NCBI RefSeq assembly: GCF_020921035.1
Contig: NC_063150.1
Span: forward strand, 6,572,001-6,636,000
Source of the DNA: Rhodamnia argentea
Lineage: Eukaryota; Streptophyta; Magnoliopsida; Myrtales; Myrtaceae
Direction of reading: 5' to 3'
Length of the DNA stretch: 64,000 bases
Below the pieces are notes generated by a model. It did not search any database. It was not told the DNA's origin and was given only the letters and a program-made list of their open reading frames with translations. Numbering within the stretch: position 1 is the stretch's first letter; each line of letters begins with the position of its first letter. The translations under genes were made by a program, and so were the position numbers. Shown piece by piece: positions 47,553-59,308 of the stretch.

Positions 47553-49710
47553 GGATAAGTAGAGTCATATTGTGGGAAGTATGGATTGCATCCTTAATTT
47601 CCATGTTCAAGTCCAATGTAAGCTAGAGTACTCGCATTTGTTTATATGTCCAGGAACAATCTGTTGAGATGCTCTTTGGTGGGATGTCCACTTCCCCTGT
47701 AGGACTCGACCATCGTTAGAAGAGACAATATGGTCTCAAAAATTAGTAGCACCTCACGAATCTTTCCGAGCAACTGACTTTGATCCGACACTTAACATCC
47801 TAGTTTGGATATCATTGAAAAATAGAAATAAAAAAAGCGAAAATCTAGAGAGATTGTGCGCCCTCTTTGTTACTTAGACTAGAAGTCGAATCATGCCTGG
47901 AGAAATTTTGGTTCATTCCATGATGAAAAGGACATTATAAAATGAAGGTTTGGTAACTGTTTTTTCCAACTAACACTTTGGCCGATTGAAAATAACACTC
48001 TGCCCAACCACTCGGTGGGTTGTTTTCAAGCAACTACTACTACCAGGGTCAAAAGAATAGTGCCTGGCATAATTCGATTACATGGGATTTTGGGATTGCT
48101 TGCTTTTGCACTCATCTCTTGCCTAAAAGAGCACCTCATCACATGGTCTGTCTCATAGCTTTCCATGTTGTCTTACTTGCCTTTGAAACATGTCTCAGTA
48201 GAGAGGAGGCCTTCGGCTTCTGGTGCAAAATCAGAGGTTCGCACCTTCGCTCATTGAGGTTTCTCATGTAAGAAGAGCTCATCCGCCAAAAGATTTGTTG
48301 CCAATTAGACGGATCGACTTTGCAATATGAAATAGTGAAATAGTGTCTCTTCTAAGCATACTTTGGTATTTTGGGTATATCCCAAGACATGAGGTTATGT
48401 CTTGTCATACGCAACATGCCTAGGAGTGAACATTATATCCGTCACAAACATATTTAATACGCACATTCGTTGTGACGGATTGGAACGCTGTGTGATTACC
48501 TCCTTTATCAGAACCATATTCTTTATCTACTGGGGAGTGAATTTATGCTTCGTGGTCGTGCGGATTAATGGTTTCGTCAATTTTGCAATCTCTAAAATCA
48601 TTAGTTGTTTTTTCTTTTTCTCAGGTTAATGATCTCTAGATCACCCCTTTTCCCCACATGATCCATTGTAGGCGGAATGTGTTTCATCTTTGACATGAGC
48701 ATTGCTAAGAAAGAAATTCCTAGAGACAAGTGACTAGGAAGATGATGAAATATATGCTAGGAAGGAGGTCCTGCAATGAATTAGTTTGCAAAAGAAATTA
48801 GAGGGAGGAAAAAAAAGAGCCCCCAATTTAAAATTCACTCCCACCAATAAACCCATTCTAAAGTTATCATGTGCAAACGCACAAGGAGAAATGGACAAAG
48901 CCACCAAACTTCAAAGACCAATTAATAACCCAAAGTTTGAACTTTTTGAACCGTAAGAGAGGGAGCAGCTCAGGTTTCTCTTTTGAACTCAAACGACAGG
49001 TATAACTAATTTTGACAATTGCTGGTACTTAACAAGGTATAGTTGTGTCAAGGAACCCTAGTTACGATTAAGCAACATATCTTTTGGAATTCAGATTAAG
49101 TTTCTCAGAAGAACGTCGACGGATTAGTTCTTGTTATACTTTTCTCGATGTCATGGTACTTAATATTGCCTTTTATTTACTTGACCTCAGCGGAAAAAAT
49201 AAAATAAAATAAAATTCTAGCTGCCACAGTACCCATCCTGCCCCGCACGGGGCACGAGGAGGTGGCCGATGATCCCTGCTCTTGTCCAACTCCCTGAGTC
49301 CAAATTTTTGCCACATAAGAGATGTCGTGCCACGTTAATGATCGGAGACGGAAGTGAATTGATCAAATATTCAGTAAAAGTTAGAGAATCACCTTGCACA
49401 CAAAAAAACAAAAAAAAACAAAAAAGACCAAATCGGGAAATCGATAACTCAAAGTAAGAATATAAAAATAGTGAACGGAAGACAATCATGAACACGAGTT
49501 AGTTACATGATCCGTCGTGGTTAATGCGAGAAACAGAATCACTTGCAATTACAATCTCTTTTGCTTCGGTCTGGTTCGGTTTCATACCATAATTTCATTT
49601 CCTTTTTGTTTTATTGTCCTTCAAATGGAAGTTATGCAATATGATCCAATTATTCTCTTTCGAAAATCAAAACAATCCAGCAGATGATATACTAAAGGAG
49701 TTGAGTAGAC
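47553..49710. other. Intergenic before KIN-14, no gene recognised
   Basis: Frames of up to about 90 codons are present but none has recognisable motifs. Confidence 0.45.
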
Positions 49711-49729
49711 AACGGTGATAAAAATGGCA

Positions 49730-50202
49730 ACCCAGAGTCACGCGCGTCGAGCGCGCGTGGTGCGAATCTGCTTTTGGGTAAAGAGAGACCTGAGGCGAAG
49801 GGAAGTCGGGAGGTTCGGAACCCCGGAGGTTCGGAATAGGCCCGGGGTCCAGCTCCGGCAGGGGAGAGGGACACCTGGGGCGGATGGAGTGTATAAAGAA
49901 GAGAGAGAAGGGCGCAACAGCGAAAAAGAAAGGCAAAAGCTAGAATGGAAGAGGACTGTGACTCTCTGTATTCCTAACAAAGCAACCTCCCACGCTCTCT
50001 CACTCCTTCTCCTTCTCCTCCTCCTCTCTCTCTCTAGATCCTCTTCAATCTCTGCTTGCCGAGACCGTCTTCATAGTGAATTCCGCCGAGAATGGTGGCT
50101 TGAGAGGTCCGCGATTCTGAAGCGACGACGACTCGGGGAGTTCAGCACGGTCCCTCGCCTTTTTGCCGGGTTGAATCTGTTTCTGTGTTTGGTGTACGGA
50201 AC
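49730..50202 (+). promoter_or_regulatory. GC-rich promoter and pyrimidine-rich leader of KIN-14
   Basis: A GC-rich block (49,735-49,900) with GTATAAAG at about 49,890 is followed by a CTCC/CTCT-rich stretch (49,985-50,040) and leads to the ATG at 50,203. This looks like a plant core promoter followed by a CT-rich 5' leader. The transcription start is inferred to lie near 49.92 kb. Confidence 0.45.
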
Positions 50203-53200
50203 ATGGCGGCGGCGGAGGGGGCGCTCTCGTTCTCGGCGGCCTCGGTGGTGGAGGACGTGCTCCTCCAACAGCACGGCACGCGGCTCAGAGACGTCGATGT
50301 GGAGTCCAGAAGAGCTGAAGAAGCTGGTACGTGATTCACCTCTATGCTTTGCTAGTCAGCACCGAGTTCGTAACCTTCGGGATTCGGCTTGTGTGTGTGT
50401 GTGTGGCTCTGGTGATTTGGTGTTTGAATTCTCTGTTTGTTCTCGTTACTTGGATTCGTCGAGGTCCAATTTGAACATGATGTACCCGAGTTTTCTCTTT
50501 TCCTGCGAGGTTTCTGGCTCTAGATGAAATTTTCTGGCCGTGACTTTAGCTGCCGGAAAGAAGAATTTGAAAATGTTGCAACCTTGTTTCATGGATGATG
50601 ATGACAACTAAACTTTATGGCTTGACACATTGGGTGGTTTCTCACTATAACGATCAGATGTCTACCTTCTCTTGTGCGGTCTAGTTTCTCTCTCCGCGTA
50701 GCTCGTTTCTCAGATTCTGAGCTTGAGCCTCAGTATCTTTGCCTTCTTGCAAGGAAATTTCAATTTACTACCCTTTTTGTGTCAATGTTTCACTTCCTTG
50801 TCATTCCACGTGTTCGGTACGGCAATTGCCATTTTTTACAAAATATGACAGCATTCGAAGTCGCAGTCTCTTGTTTGTGCGATCACCTGAATTTGCGGAT
50901 CCATCATGGCCGAATGCAACTGGACTTTAGAACTCTCTGTCTCTGTTTACTTTGGCTGAAATCCTCTTGTTGGAGAGCTTAATTTGAGATCCTGATTAAT
51001 TGTCTTTTGTAGCATCAAGAAGGAATGATGCAGCTGGTTGGCTGAGGAAGATGGTCGGAGTGGTTGCAGCCAGAGACTTACCTGCCGAGCCATCCGAAGA
51101 AGAGTTTAGGCTCGGGTTGAGAAGTGGTATTATCCTTTGCAATGTTCTCAATAAGATACAATCTGGGGCGGTACCAAAGGTCTGTTCTGTATTCTCGAAT
51201 TCCTTCAGAATAGTTCTTTTTTTGCTAAAATTTCTATGGAATGGTTCATGCCATGCAAACTGAATAGACATTAAGCTTCCATGGTCAATGCCAATAAAAT
51301 GCCTTGCATGAATTTTACTTTGTCTTCAGAGAAGAGTAGAAGGTTATAATAATGCTTTATTTTAACTGACATTAACATCCAACGCTGATCCATAGGTTGT
51401 GGAAAGTCCAAGTGATGCTGCTCTAATCCCTGATGGAGCTGCTTTGTCAGCATTTCAATATTTTGAAAATGTCAGGAACTTCCTTGTTGCTGTGCAGGAG
51501 ATGGGCCTTCCCACTTTTGAAGCATCAGACCTGGAACAGGTACATTTGTTTGGATATATGTTTGGAGACTATCCTTATCACTGTTTGGGTCACGCCAGGA
51601 GGGCGGAGGGCCAATTTCCATGAATTAAGGATAAGGGGTTTTATTTCAACTTCAATCTTTGCAGGGAGGAAAGACTTCAAGGATTGTGAATTGTGTTTTG
51701 GCACTACAGTCATTTGCTGATTGGAAACAAACTGGCGGAAACGGAGTATGGAAATTTGGCGGCAATGTAAAGCCTACAATTTCATGTAAATCATTTGTTA
51801 GGAAAAATTCAGAACCATTCTCAAATTCCTTGTCAAGAACTTCTTCAATGAACGAGAAATCCTTGAATGCTCTAACTTCTGGTATTGACTCGAATAAAAT
51901 GGTTGGTAAGCTTATCTCTTCTAAATTTAAGTTATTTCCTTCAGCTTCACTGATGACAAAAAACTTAAAACTGCTCTCCTTTATTTAGGCCAACTCCGGT
52001 TCATTGAGCATGCTTGTTCGCGCAATTCTTCTGGATAAAAAACCTGAAGAAATTCCGGCGGTAAATGTCTGCTCTCGTCGGTGTCATTTGTTTTAATTTT
52101 TTGGAGCTCTTTAAAAAAATTGTAAGACATGTGGAGTGGTCTTCAATTCACTATGTATACAAGTATTTTTATCCTATGTTTGCATGATGGAACACTCTTT
52201 ACTTGGGTATGGTAGCCCAGGTTTGTAACTTCTTAAGTTACCATTACAGGGATGACACCCCTTGCTACCTTTTCCTATAACCCTTTTGACTTTTTGCATT
52301 TGCACAATATTCATTTTATCTTGATGTCGTGAAAGCTGGTTGTAGTGCTACACTTATCAGTTGGAACACTGTCTGAGGATCCAAAAATGCTAGTGAATTA
52401 CAAGATTACACTACAACTGTACTACTGACTTCACCTTCTTGATGGAAACCAGCAGTGACTTCCACTTCTGCTACTCCTACTAGACGAAGCTCTATAGAGT
52501 TGACTCTTCAATCTGTTTCAATCTCCTGCTACATAATTGGTAGATGACTGCAAGCTGCATGCACTAGATAGTCCTATACTGACCTAGTTCCTTTTAGAAA
52601 ATGTGGAAGAAGGAAACTTCTTCAAGATGGGTCTCTATATGCATTTCTGTTGCTTTGCATCATTAGTTTCTAAGTTTCTACAGTATCTATTTTAAGTGAC
52701 ATGGCTGGAATTTACTTTTGATCTTCTCTCTGATGGCAGTTGGTGGAATCTGTCCTAAGTAAGGTGGTTGAGGAGTTCGAACACCGTATCAATAACCAAT
52801 TTGAGCTGGTATGTCATTTTGATGTTCATAAGTTTAGCTGATTTTGACTCTTAAACAAGAATTTCACTACATATTCATTTTCTTAAAACAACGAAGTGAT
52901 TTTCTGTTTCAGTTAAAATTTAGAGTTTCGATAAACTTAGTTTTCTTTCCTTGGAGCTAAAGCGTCCAGTGGAAAGTTCTTGTTGAGCAGCTATGTATTT
53001 CAATTTTCTTTTAATACTCTGACTAAGGTTCCTCATTCAGTGATCATTTAATAATTCTATTACTTTTCTGATTTCCCTGTAGAAGAAAAGCACCACAAAC
53101 GATGTTGCTGTTTCTTTTGGAAACAAGACTCTGGTGAAATCTACTACCAGTGAAAAGGTATTGCTTTCTCATCGCTTGAAACAGATTGCTGAAGGCTAGC

Positions 53201-56200
53201 ATGAGGCAGTTTCAGCAAGCGAGTATCTCTTTCCTTGAATTATCATATCATTATGGAAAGTGTTTGTGCACTGAAGTTTTATTTTATTTTATTTTTGAAT
53301 GTCTTAGCCTGAAGACAAGAATATGATGTTAAAACAGCAACAGATTTTTTATCAACAACAAAAAGATGTTCAGGTTTGAGTTTTGTTATTTAAATGCATT
53401 TTAACTGCTCAATTAGTTGTTTTGCATTATGTCAACTTACTTTTGTCTCTGCGATTTTAGGAATTAAAGCAAGCTCTCTGTACAACAAAAGCTGGCATGC
53501 AGTTCATGCAAATGAAAGTCCAAGAAGAGTTCAGCAGCCTCAGTACAGTCTCTATTCCTTATCTTGCCAGACTCCTATCAGCATTTTGCACTTAAAGATA
53601 TCAGCATTTCGCACTTAAAGATATCAGCATTTCCCACTTATAAAGATACTTCTAGACAGGATCTTTTGTCTGTTTTGACGTTTGAGCTTTCTCGACAGGT
53701 TTACATATATATGGCCTTGCCAATGCTGCATCTGGCTATCATAAAGTTCTTGAGGAAAACCGCAAGCTTTACAACCAAGTGATGGATCTCAAAGGTAAGA
53801 TTTCCAGATTCCCCACCTATTAAGCTTATCCTCGATATTCCCCAAGATAATTAATGAATCATACAGTAATTGGTTTATTGTTTATGTTACTAGGGAATAT
53901 CAGAGTTTATTGCAGAGTGAGACCCTTCATGCCGGGACAATCAGATTTATTGAGCACTGTCGAGAATATCGAGGACGGGATTATCAGCATCACCACCCCA
54001 TCTAAACATGGAAAAGGGCGTAGATCATTCAACTTCAACAAAGTCTTTGGGCCATCAGCAACCCAAGGTGGTAAAAAATTATTGTTTTTTTTTTTTTTTT
54101 TTTGCATTATGTATGTATACAGCATATATGCCAGACTGACCATGTTTTAATTTCTCCAGCGGAAGTATTTTCTGATACCCAGCCATTGATCCGGTCAGTT
54201 CTTGATGGATACAATGTATGCATATTTGCATATGGCCAGACTGGATCTGGAAAGACCTACACCATGGTAAGAAGTTGTAAAATACACTTTCAAGTTTTCT
54301 GGCTTTGTAAGTCGACCTTCCTGCTGTCTGTTTGTAATATCTGCTAACTTTGTGACTTCTGCTTCTCTTTTTTGCCTTTTCAGACGGGTCCTAGACAGCT
54401 TACGGAGCAAAATCAAGGTGTAAATTATAGGGCCTTGAGTGATTTGTTTTTCCTTGCAGAACAAAGAAAGGATATATTCGTCTATGATGTTTCTGTTCAA
54501 ATGATCGAGATCTATAATGAGCAAGTGCGGGACCTTCTCGTTTCCGATGGATCAAATAGGAGATATCCTTCATACAAAATTTGTTGTGCTTCATAGAAGG
54601 CTTTTAATTTTGTCATCAGTTCCGACAGTTCTAAATTCTGATGAGTGATATTAAGATTAAAAGCTAATTAGACTTGCTTAGTAAACCCGATATTTCCAGC
54701 TAATTAGACTTGCTTAGTAAATCTGATATTTCCATTTTATTGAAGCCTTTTCAAAATATATCTGGTGTTCCAATATTGTCAGCTGATGTACACTTCAATA
54801 TAGCATCTCTCTAACCAGATTGCTCTTAAGTTTTCCTTAGCTATGAAAACATTAGAAATACGAAATAGTTCCCAAACTGGACTCAGTGTACCGGATGCAA
54901 GCCTTGTCCCTGTTTCATCAACATTTGATGTAATTGATATCATGAACCTTGGGCATAGAAATCGTGCAGTGGGAGCTACAGCCCTGAATGATCGGAGTAG
55001 TCGTTCTCATAGGTGAGATCTGTTTCACTAATGCATATCTTATAGGGCATCCCAGAAGACTCACAATTTCTTCTTTTAATTTGCAGTTGCTTGACTGTAC
55101 ATGTTCAAGGACGAGATCTGACTTCTGGAACCATTCTTCGTGGATGTATGCATCTGGTTGATTTGGCAGGAAGTGAGAGAGTAGACAAATCTGAAGTGAC
55201 AGGAGAACGGCTAAAAGAGGCACAACACATTAACAAGTCCCTTTCAGCCCTTGGAGATGTGATTTCCTCTCTTGCCCACAAAAACCCTCATGTCCCTTAC
55301 AGAAATAGCAAGCTCACCCAGCTGCTTCAAGACTCACTCGGTAAACTAGAGCTGACAGTTTTTTCCCCTCACCATTCTTCATATATAAAGGAGCTTGAAT
55401 AAAAAATAATGCTTCCGAAAGTTATCATGTACTTTGTACTCAATGGTTCTCAAATCTAAATTGAAGAGGTTCTAGTCAAGTTTAATGGAGGAACATTCTT
55501 TCTTCAGGAGGGCAGGCAAAGACGTTAATGTTTGTTCACATAAGCCCTGAGCCTGATGCTTTGGGAGAAACAATAAGCACACTTAAGTTTGCTGAGCGAG
55601 TTGCAACAGTAGAATTAGGTGCTGCCCGGGTAAACAAAGATAGTGCAGATGTGAAAGACCTCAAGGAACAGGTTGAAATATCTAATCCTCATCCAGTCAT
55701 CACTTTTCTCGTTATGTCTTTTGGACTTTCAGTGTGGTAATAAACTACAATCATTCAACAGATAGCCAGTCTCAAGGCAGCATTAGCTAGGAAGGAGGAA
55801 GAACCAAAGCACATGCCACACCCTGTTTCTGGAAGCTCAGAACGACAGAGAAGGAAAGCAGCAGAATTATCCCCTTTTCATTCTAATCTACAGCATGCAG
55901 ATGCAATAAGGGATCAAAATAGCTGCCGAAGACCAATGGGAGATGTTGGCAATCTTGAGGTAAACCTGTTTCCCTTATCATTGTTGGATGGGAAGCATAA
56001 ATTATCTTGTCTCAATATACTTTCTGTAGTAGTACTCATTCCAATAGAAATTAGGCTTAATTCCCAAAAAAACAGCAACTTTTAGGTCCAATGCCAATAC
56101 TGCCGCAAACTTTTTTTGTCTTGAAAAAAAAACTTCATTATAGTCCCAAATCTGCCCAGCTTCCAATAATTGCCATTAGTTTCCTCAAAACTATGAACAT

Positions 56201-57569
56201 CTGGGCCAGTCAGAGGTTTATTATCGGAATCACGTTTTCATCAACACGTTCACTTTCATATAGACAACAACAGCCACCTAATGTTGATAATTTTGAAGAA
56301 ACTAATGGTGACTTTTGGACGCGGGGCAGATTTGGGAGTAAGATGAAAGTTGATTTTTCTTTTTTTAAGACAAAAAAAAGTTTGGTACAGAATGGGGATT
56401 GAACATAAAAATTGAAGTTCTGCTATTTAGTTAGAATTCATAATGTTTGATGGAACAAATGTTACTTTTTTTGCATACCACGGGAGTTATTTCTGAGTAA
56501 GATTGATTAGCATCAGCTGTCTGTGTGGGTGTGTGTGTGTGTGTGTGCATGTATGAACGTGTATTTGCATGCGAGTGCTTTCTGTAAGCCAGGAGCTGAG
56601 ACCGACATTTGGGTCCTGCAGGTGTTCACAAACTCTGCACTGAAGCACAAGAAACCGAGCTTTGACCTGGACGAACTGTTAGCTAATTCACCTCCTTGGC
56701 CTCCGGTTCCAGTCCAAAGTTACAGGGATGAAGAAAAAGAAGTGGGCTCAGGTGAGTGGGTAGACAAAGTCATGGTGAACAAGGAAGATGGTAGCCAAGT
56801 TGAGAACACCCTTGGGTGTTGGAGTACAAACAATGGGCACCTAACCGATGGGTTCTGCCAGAAATATCTCCAGGACAGCTCCAAAAATTTTCCCGAGCAA
56901 ACTTACAGCATGTTCATGGGTAGTAACGGTTTCGATCACACAAATACAGATGATGTGGATGAGCTTGATGCTGCCACCAGTGATTCTTCAGAACCAGATT
57001 TGCTCTGGCAATTCAATCACGCCAAATTGAATGGCATCACTAATGGGATTGCATCGAAGGCTAATAGATCCACTTCCAAACCCCGAAAGAACCCAGATAT
57101 CAGGTACGGTCCATGAATTGTGATTTCTTTGCTTGCGTACTATAGGAACAATCAATGTGCTGTGTTGTTGTGTCTTTGTTAAATAATATAGGAACACATT
57201 TCAGAAAATATATACGCCAGATTCAGTATGTGTAGTACCCAGAAAATGAATCTTAGCCCAAAGTAGTCCACAAAATAGGCCTTGCAGCTAGGAGAGTTGG
57301 CCTGATATGGCCGTAAGTAATTCTAAGCATCGGTGGAATGCACAGATTCAACGCAAAAAAGTAGATGTCTTTCATTTTGATACTCATTAGCCAATGAGCT
57401 ACTTCCATCTAAAAGGGTTTACCTTGGCCGGTCCAGCAGGAACTTAAGTTCTAGTGTGGGCCCTTCTCCGTCTCGGAAGTCATCAAATGGGGTCGGTCTT
57501 CCTCTGCATCAGAATGGAAAGCAGCAACCTGCCATCGATGGGAAGCGGAAACCTGGTAATAGAAAGTAA
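50203..57569 (+). CDS. Kinesin-14 with calponin-homology domain (KCH type)
   Basis: A 19-exon model of 1,001 residues, exons: 50,203-50,326; 51,013-51,179; 51,396-51,539; 51,665-51,901; 51,989-52,060; 52,740-52,808; 53,083-53,157; 53,308-53,373; 53,461-53,542; 53,699-53,794; 53,894-54,067; 54,160-54,266; 54,384-54,562; 54,851-55,012; 55,087-55,340; 55,508-55,671; 55,762-55,959; 56,622-57,103; about 57,416-57,569. Domain order is a calponin-homology domain (about 42-165), a coiled-coil stalk with [19 protein letters not shown], the kinesin-14 neck [11 protein letters not shown] (379), then an internal motor to about 705. The motor has P-loop GQTGSGKT (461-468), switch [10 protein letters not shown] (577-585) and switch II DLAGSE (610-615). 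The tail ends [12 protein letters not shown] kinesins are minus-end-directed and bind both microtubules and actin. All phases agree. Intron 13 is U12-like. Confidence 0.92.
53576..53647. repeat. 23-bp tandem repeat in KIN-14 intron 9
   Basis: The unit TATCAGCATTTCGCACTTAA plus AGA occurs about three times with single changes. It fills much of the 156-bp intron 9. Confidence 0.8.
54563..54850 (+). other. Putative U12-type AT-AC intron (KIN-14 intron 13)
   Basis: The intron starts ATATCCTTCATAC after the codons for SNR and two bases of Arg. It has a branch-like TTCCTTAGC at 54,833-54,841 (one difference from TTCCTTAAC) and ends GAAAAC at 54,850, 11 nt after the branch A. Joining gives [12 protein letters not shown], matching the conserved motor sequence in other KIN-14 proteins. 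Confidence 0.8.
56088..56400. mobile_element. MITE inside KIN-14 intron 17
   Basis: The arm CAAACTTTTTTTGTCTTGAA running to AGTCCCAAATCTGCCC is repeated inverted at the right end (minus strand CCAAACTTTTTTTTGTCTTA to ACTCCCAAATCTGCCC). The arms are about 52-60 bp and could form a hairpin. The element occupies nearly half of the 662-bp intron. No target duplication was resolved. Confidence 0.7.
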
Positions 57570-58660
57570 ATTCTTTGTAACCACGTCATTTCTTATCTAA
57601 ATTGTTTCATTTCTTCGAACATGGAGGGAGATGGAGAGATTGATGTCGAAAGGAATGTATTCATCGCATGCCTTTCCTTTTTTTTTTTCCTCGGTTTTTG
57701 ATGTAAAATGTTCATCTTATAGTATAATACAGCAACCGTGCCAGTTGCTTGCATGTGTTTTATTCTTGAACCAAAACTTTGGCACTAATTCAAAATGGCT
57801 TCAGTTGATTTCTGCCGTTGTTTAGATTGTGAAGTTACAATTCCTTGGTGTCTTATGTTTAGAAACTAAGCGGTTAAAAATTAAATGGAGTGCTACACTC
57901 GGGAAGTTCTATCCGTTACTAAACGAAATATCAAGCCGTCAGCACGTGAACGTTGACCGGCGCCTTGTGCAGGAAGACAACGCGGTGTGGAAGAAAAGCC
58001 ATCTCAGATGATTGGCGTTTCTCAAAATGTGTTGAATTTGACTCTTCTTGCATCTAGAACCCGTCCTTGTCGTTATCCTGAATCCCACACGTAAATGGCC
58101 AGTCGTCATGTACGTACGCCTAGATAAAGGTGCTTATGTGTATGGACACAGAAATATGTTTTTCTTCTCCTAAAGTTCAGTCCTTGGCACGCAATTGAGA
58201 CGCTATATTCGCAGAAAAGTTCTACTTTCATGAATTTTCTAATCAAATCACTCCCAAATCATCCCCACGACGTCCAGCGGTCTTGTTAAATGAACTTGGT
58301 CGAATCTGGCGTGGGAAGATTTGATGAGGAAATTCGTGAGAAATAGAAGAACTTGATTAAGCAGAATCAGATTTTTTATGCTATGTGTACAAGAGCAATT
58401 GGTCCGCAAGACTGCCCTTTTCATCATGATGGAACAGCTCACTCGGAGGAATCGAGAATATTATAACAATCAGCCGACAACAAAGGAAAAATAGGTCGTA
58501 TTTGTAAGAAAAAAAAAAAAAAAAAGGAGGGCAGCCAGAATAGTGACTGGGCAGTTTCGTGGATAACAGTCAACTTGGATTGGTCTCAAGAGTCTTCACT
58601 CTCCAAACAGGTTGAGGCCAGCTTAACGCAAAAAACCAGACAACATCTCCTGCTCATCAA
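57570..58660. other. KIN-14 3' region and spacer
   Basis: It should contain the KIN-14 3' UTR. No other gene is seen. A run of about 18 A lies at 58,509-58,526. Confidence 0.5.
58569..58573 (-). promoter_or_regulatory. W-box core upstream of PR-10
   Basis: GTCAA on the plus strand is the TTGAC WRKY-binding core on the minus strand, about 100 bp before the TATA box. PR-10 genes are often WRKY-responsive. A 5-bp match alone is weak evidence. Confidence 0.3.
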
Positions 58661-58670
58661 AGCTTGGTCC

Positions 58671-58677
58671 TATAAAT
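58671..58677 (+). promoter_or_regulatory. TATA box of the PR-10 gene
   Basis: TATAAAT lies 63 bp before the ATG at 58,734, a normal spacing for a short leader. Confidence 0.65.
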
Positions 58678-58733
58678 CCTTCACCTGGCCATTCCTCTTC
58701 ATCACGCTCCCTCTCTGGTACAAATTTGAGAAG

Positions 58734-59308
58734 ATGGGTGTGGTCACTTTTGCGCACGAGCTAGAATCCCCGGTCGCTCCGGACCGCCTCTTCAGAGCCT
58801 TGATGCTTGATGCGCACACGCTATTCCCTATGCTTATGCCTCAGTACATCCAGAGCATTGACCTTATCCAAGGTGATGGAGGTGTCGGAAGTGTCAAGCA
58901 AACCAACTTCTCTCAAGGTTTGCCTCCAAATCCTCCTTCTTTTGCCGATCCCCATGCTGTTGTTTGGAAATAAGAAGGGGGGTTGCCGCCTCTTGCTTTG
59001 CTTATGTAGGAAGCTTGCTTAAATATGCGAAGCATCGGATGGACGCGCTGGACGCGGACAACTTCCGCTGCAAGTATACTCTGATCGAAGGGGACATACT
59101 CAGCGACGGCCTGAAGTCTGTGGTGTACGAGGTCGAGTTCTTCGATGATGGGAATGGCGGGTCCATCTGTAGGATGACGAGCGACTATTGTTCGGACCGG
59201 GACATCGAGTTCAGAGACGAGGACATAGAGGCCGGTAAGGATAGAGCAATGGAGTTGTACAGGGCTGTCGAGGCCTACTTGTTGGCGAATCCTTCTGCTT
59301 GCACTTAG
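58734..59308 (+). CDS. PR-10 / Bet v 1 family protein
   Basis: Two exons, 58,734-58,917 and 59,010-59,308, separated by a 92-bp GT-AG intron, encode 160 residues. Size and intron position (inside codon 62) are those of classic PR-10 genes. The protein starts MGVVTFAHELESPVAPDRLF. It has the glycine-rich loop GDGGVGSVKQ, then KYAKHRMDALDADNF, YTLIEGD, and the C-terminal helix AGKDRAMELYRAVEAYLLAN. PR-10 proteins are small cytosolic proteins that bind hydrophobic ligands and are induced by pathogens or stress; the ligand here is unknown. The glycine loop differs slightly from the usual GNGGPGT form. A TATA box is in place. The gene lies between KIN-14 and fumarase in the same direction. Confidence 0.9.

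Noticed and set aside
49715..50527. A 270-codon plus-strand frame overlapping the start of KIN-14
   Set aside because: It runs through the promoter, the CT-rich leader and intron 1 in a different frame from the recognised exon 1. It has no motif and low-complexity Arg/Leu/Ser content.
53576..53647. Short regularly spaced repeat as a possible array with spacers
   Set aside because: The units are head-to-tail with no unique spacers and lie within a kinesin intron.
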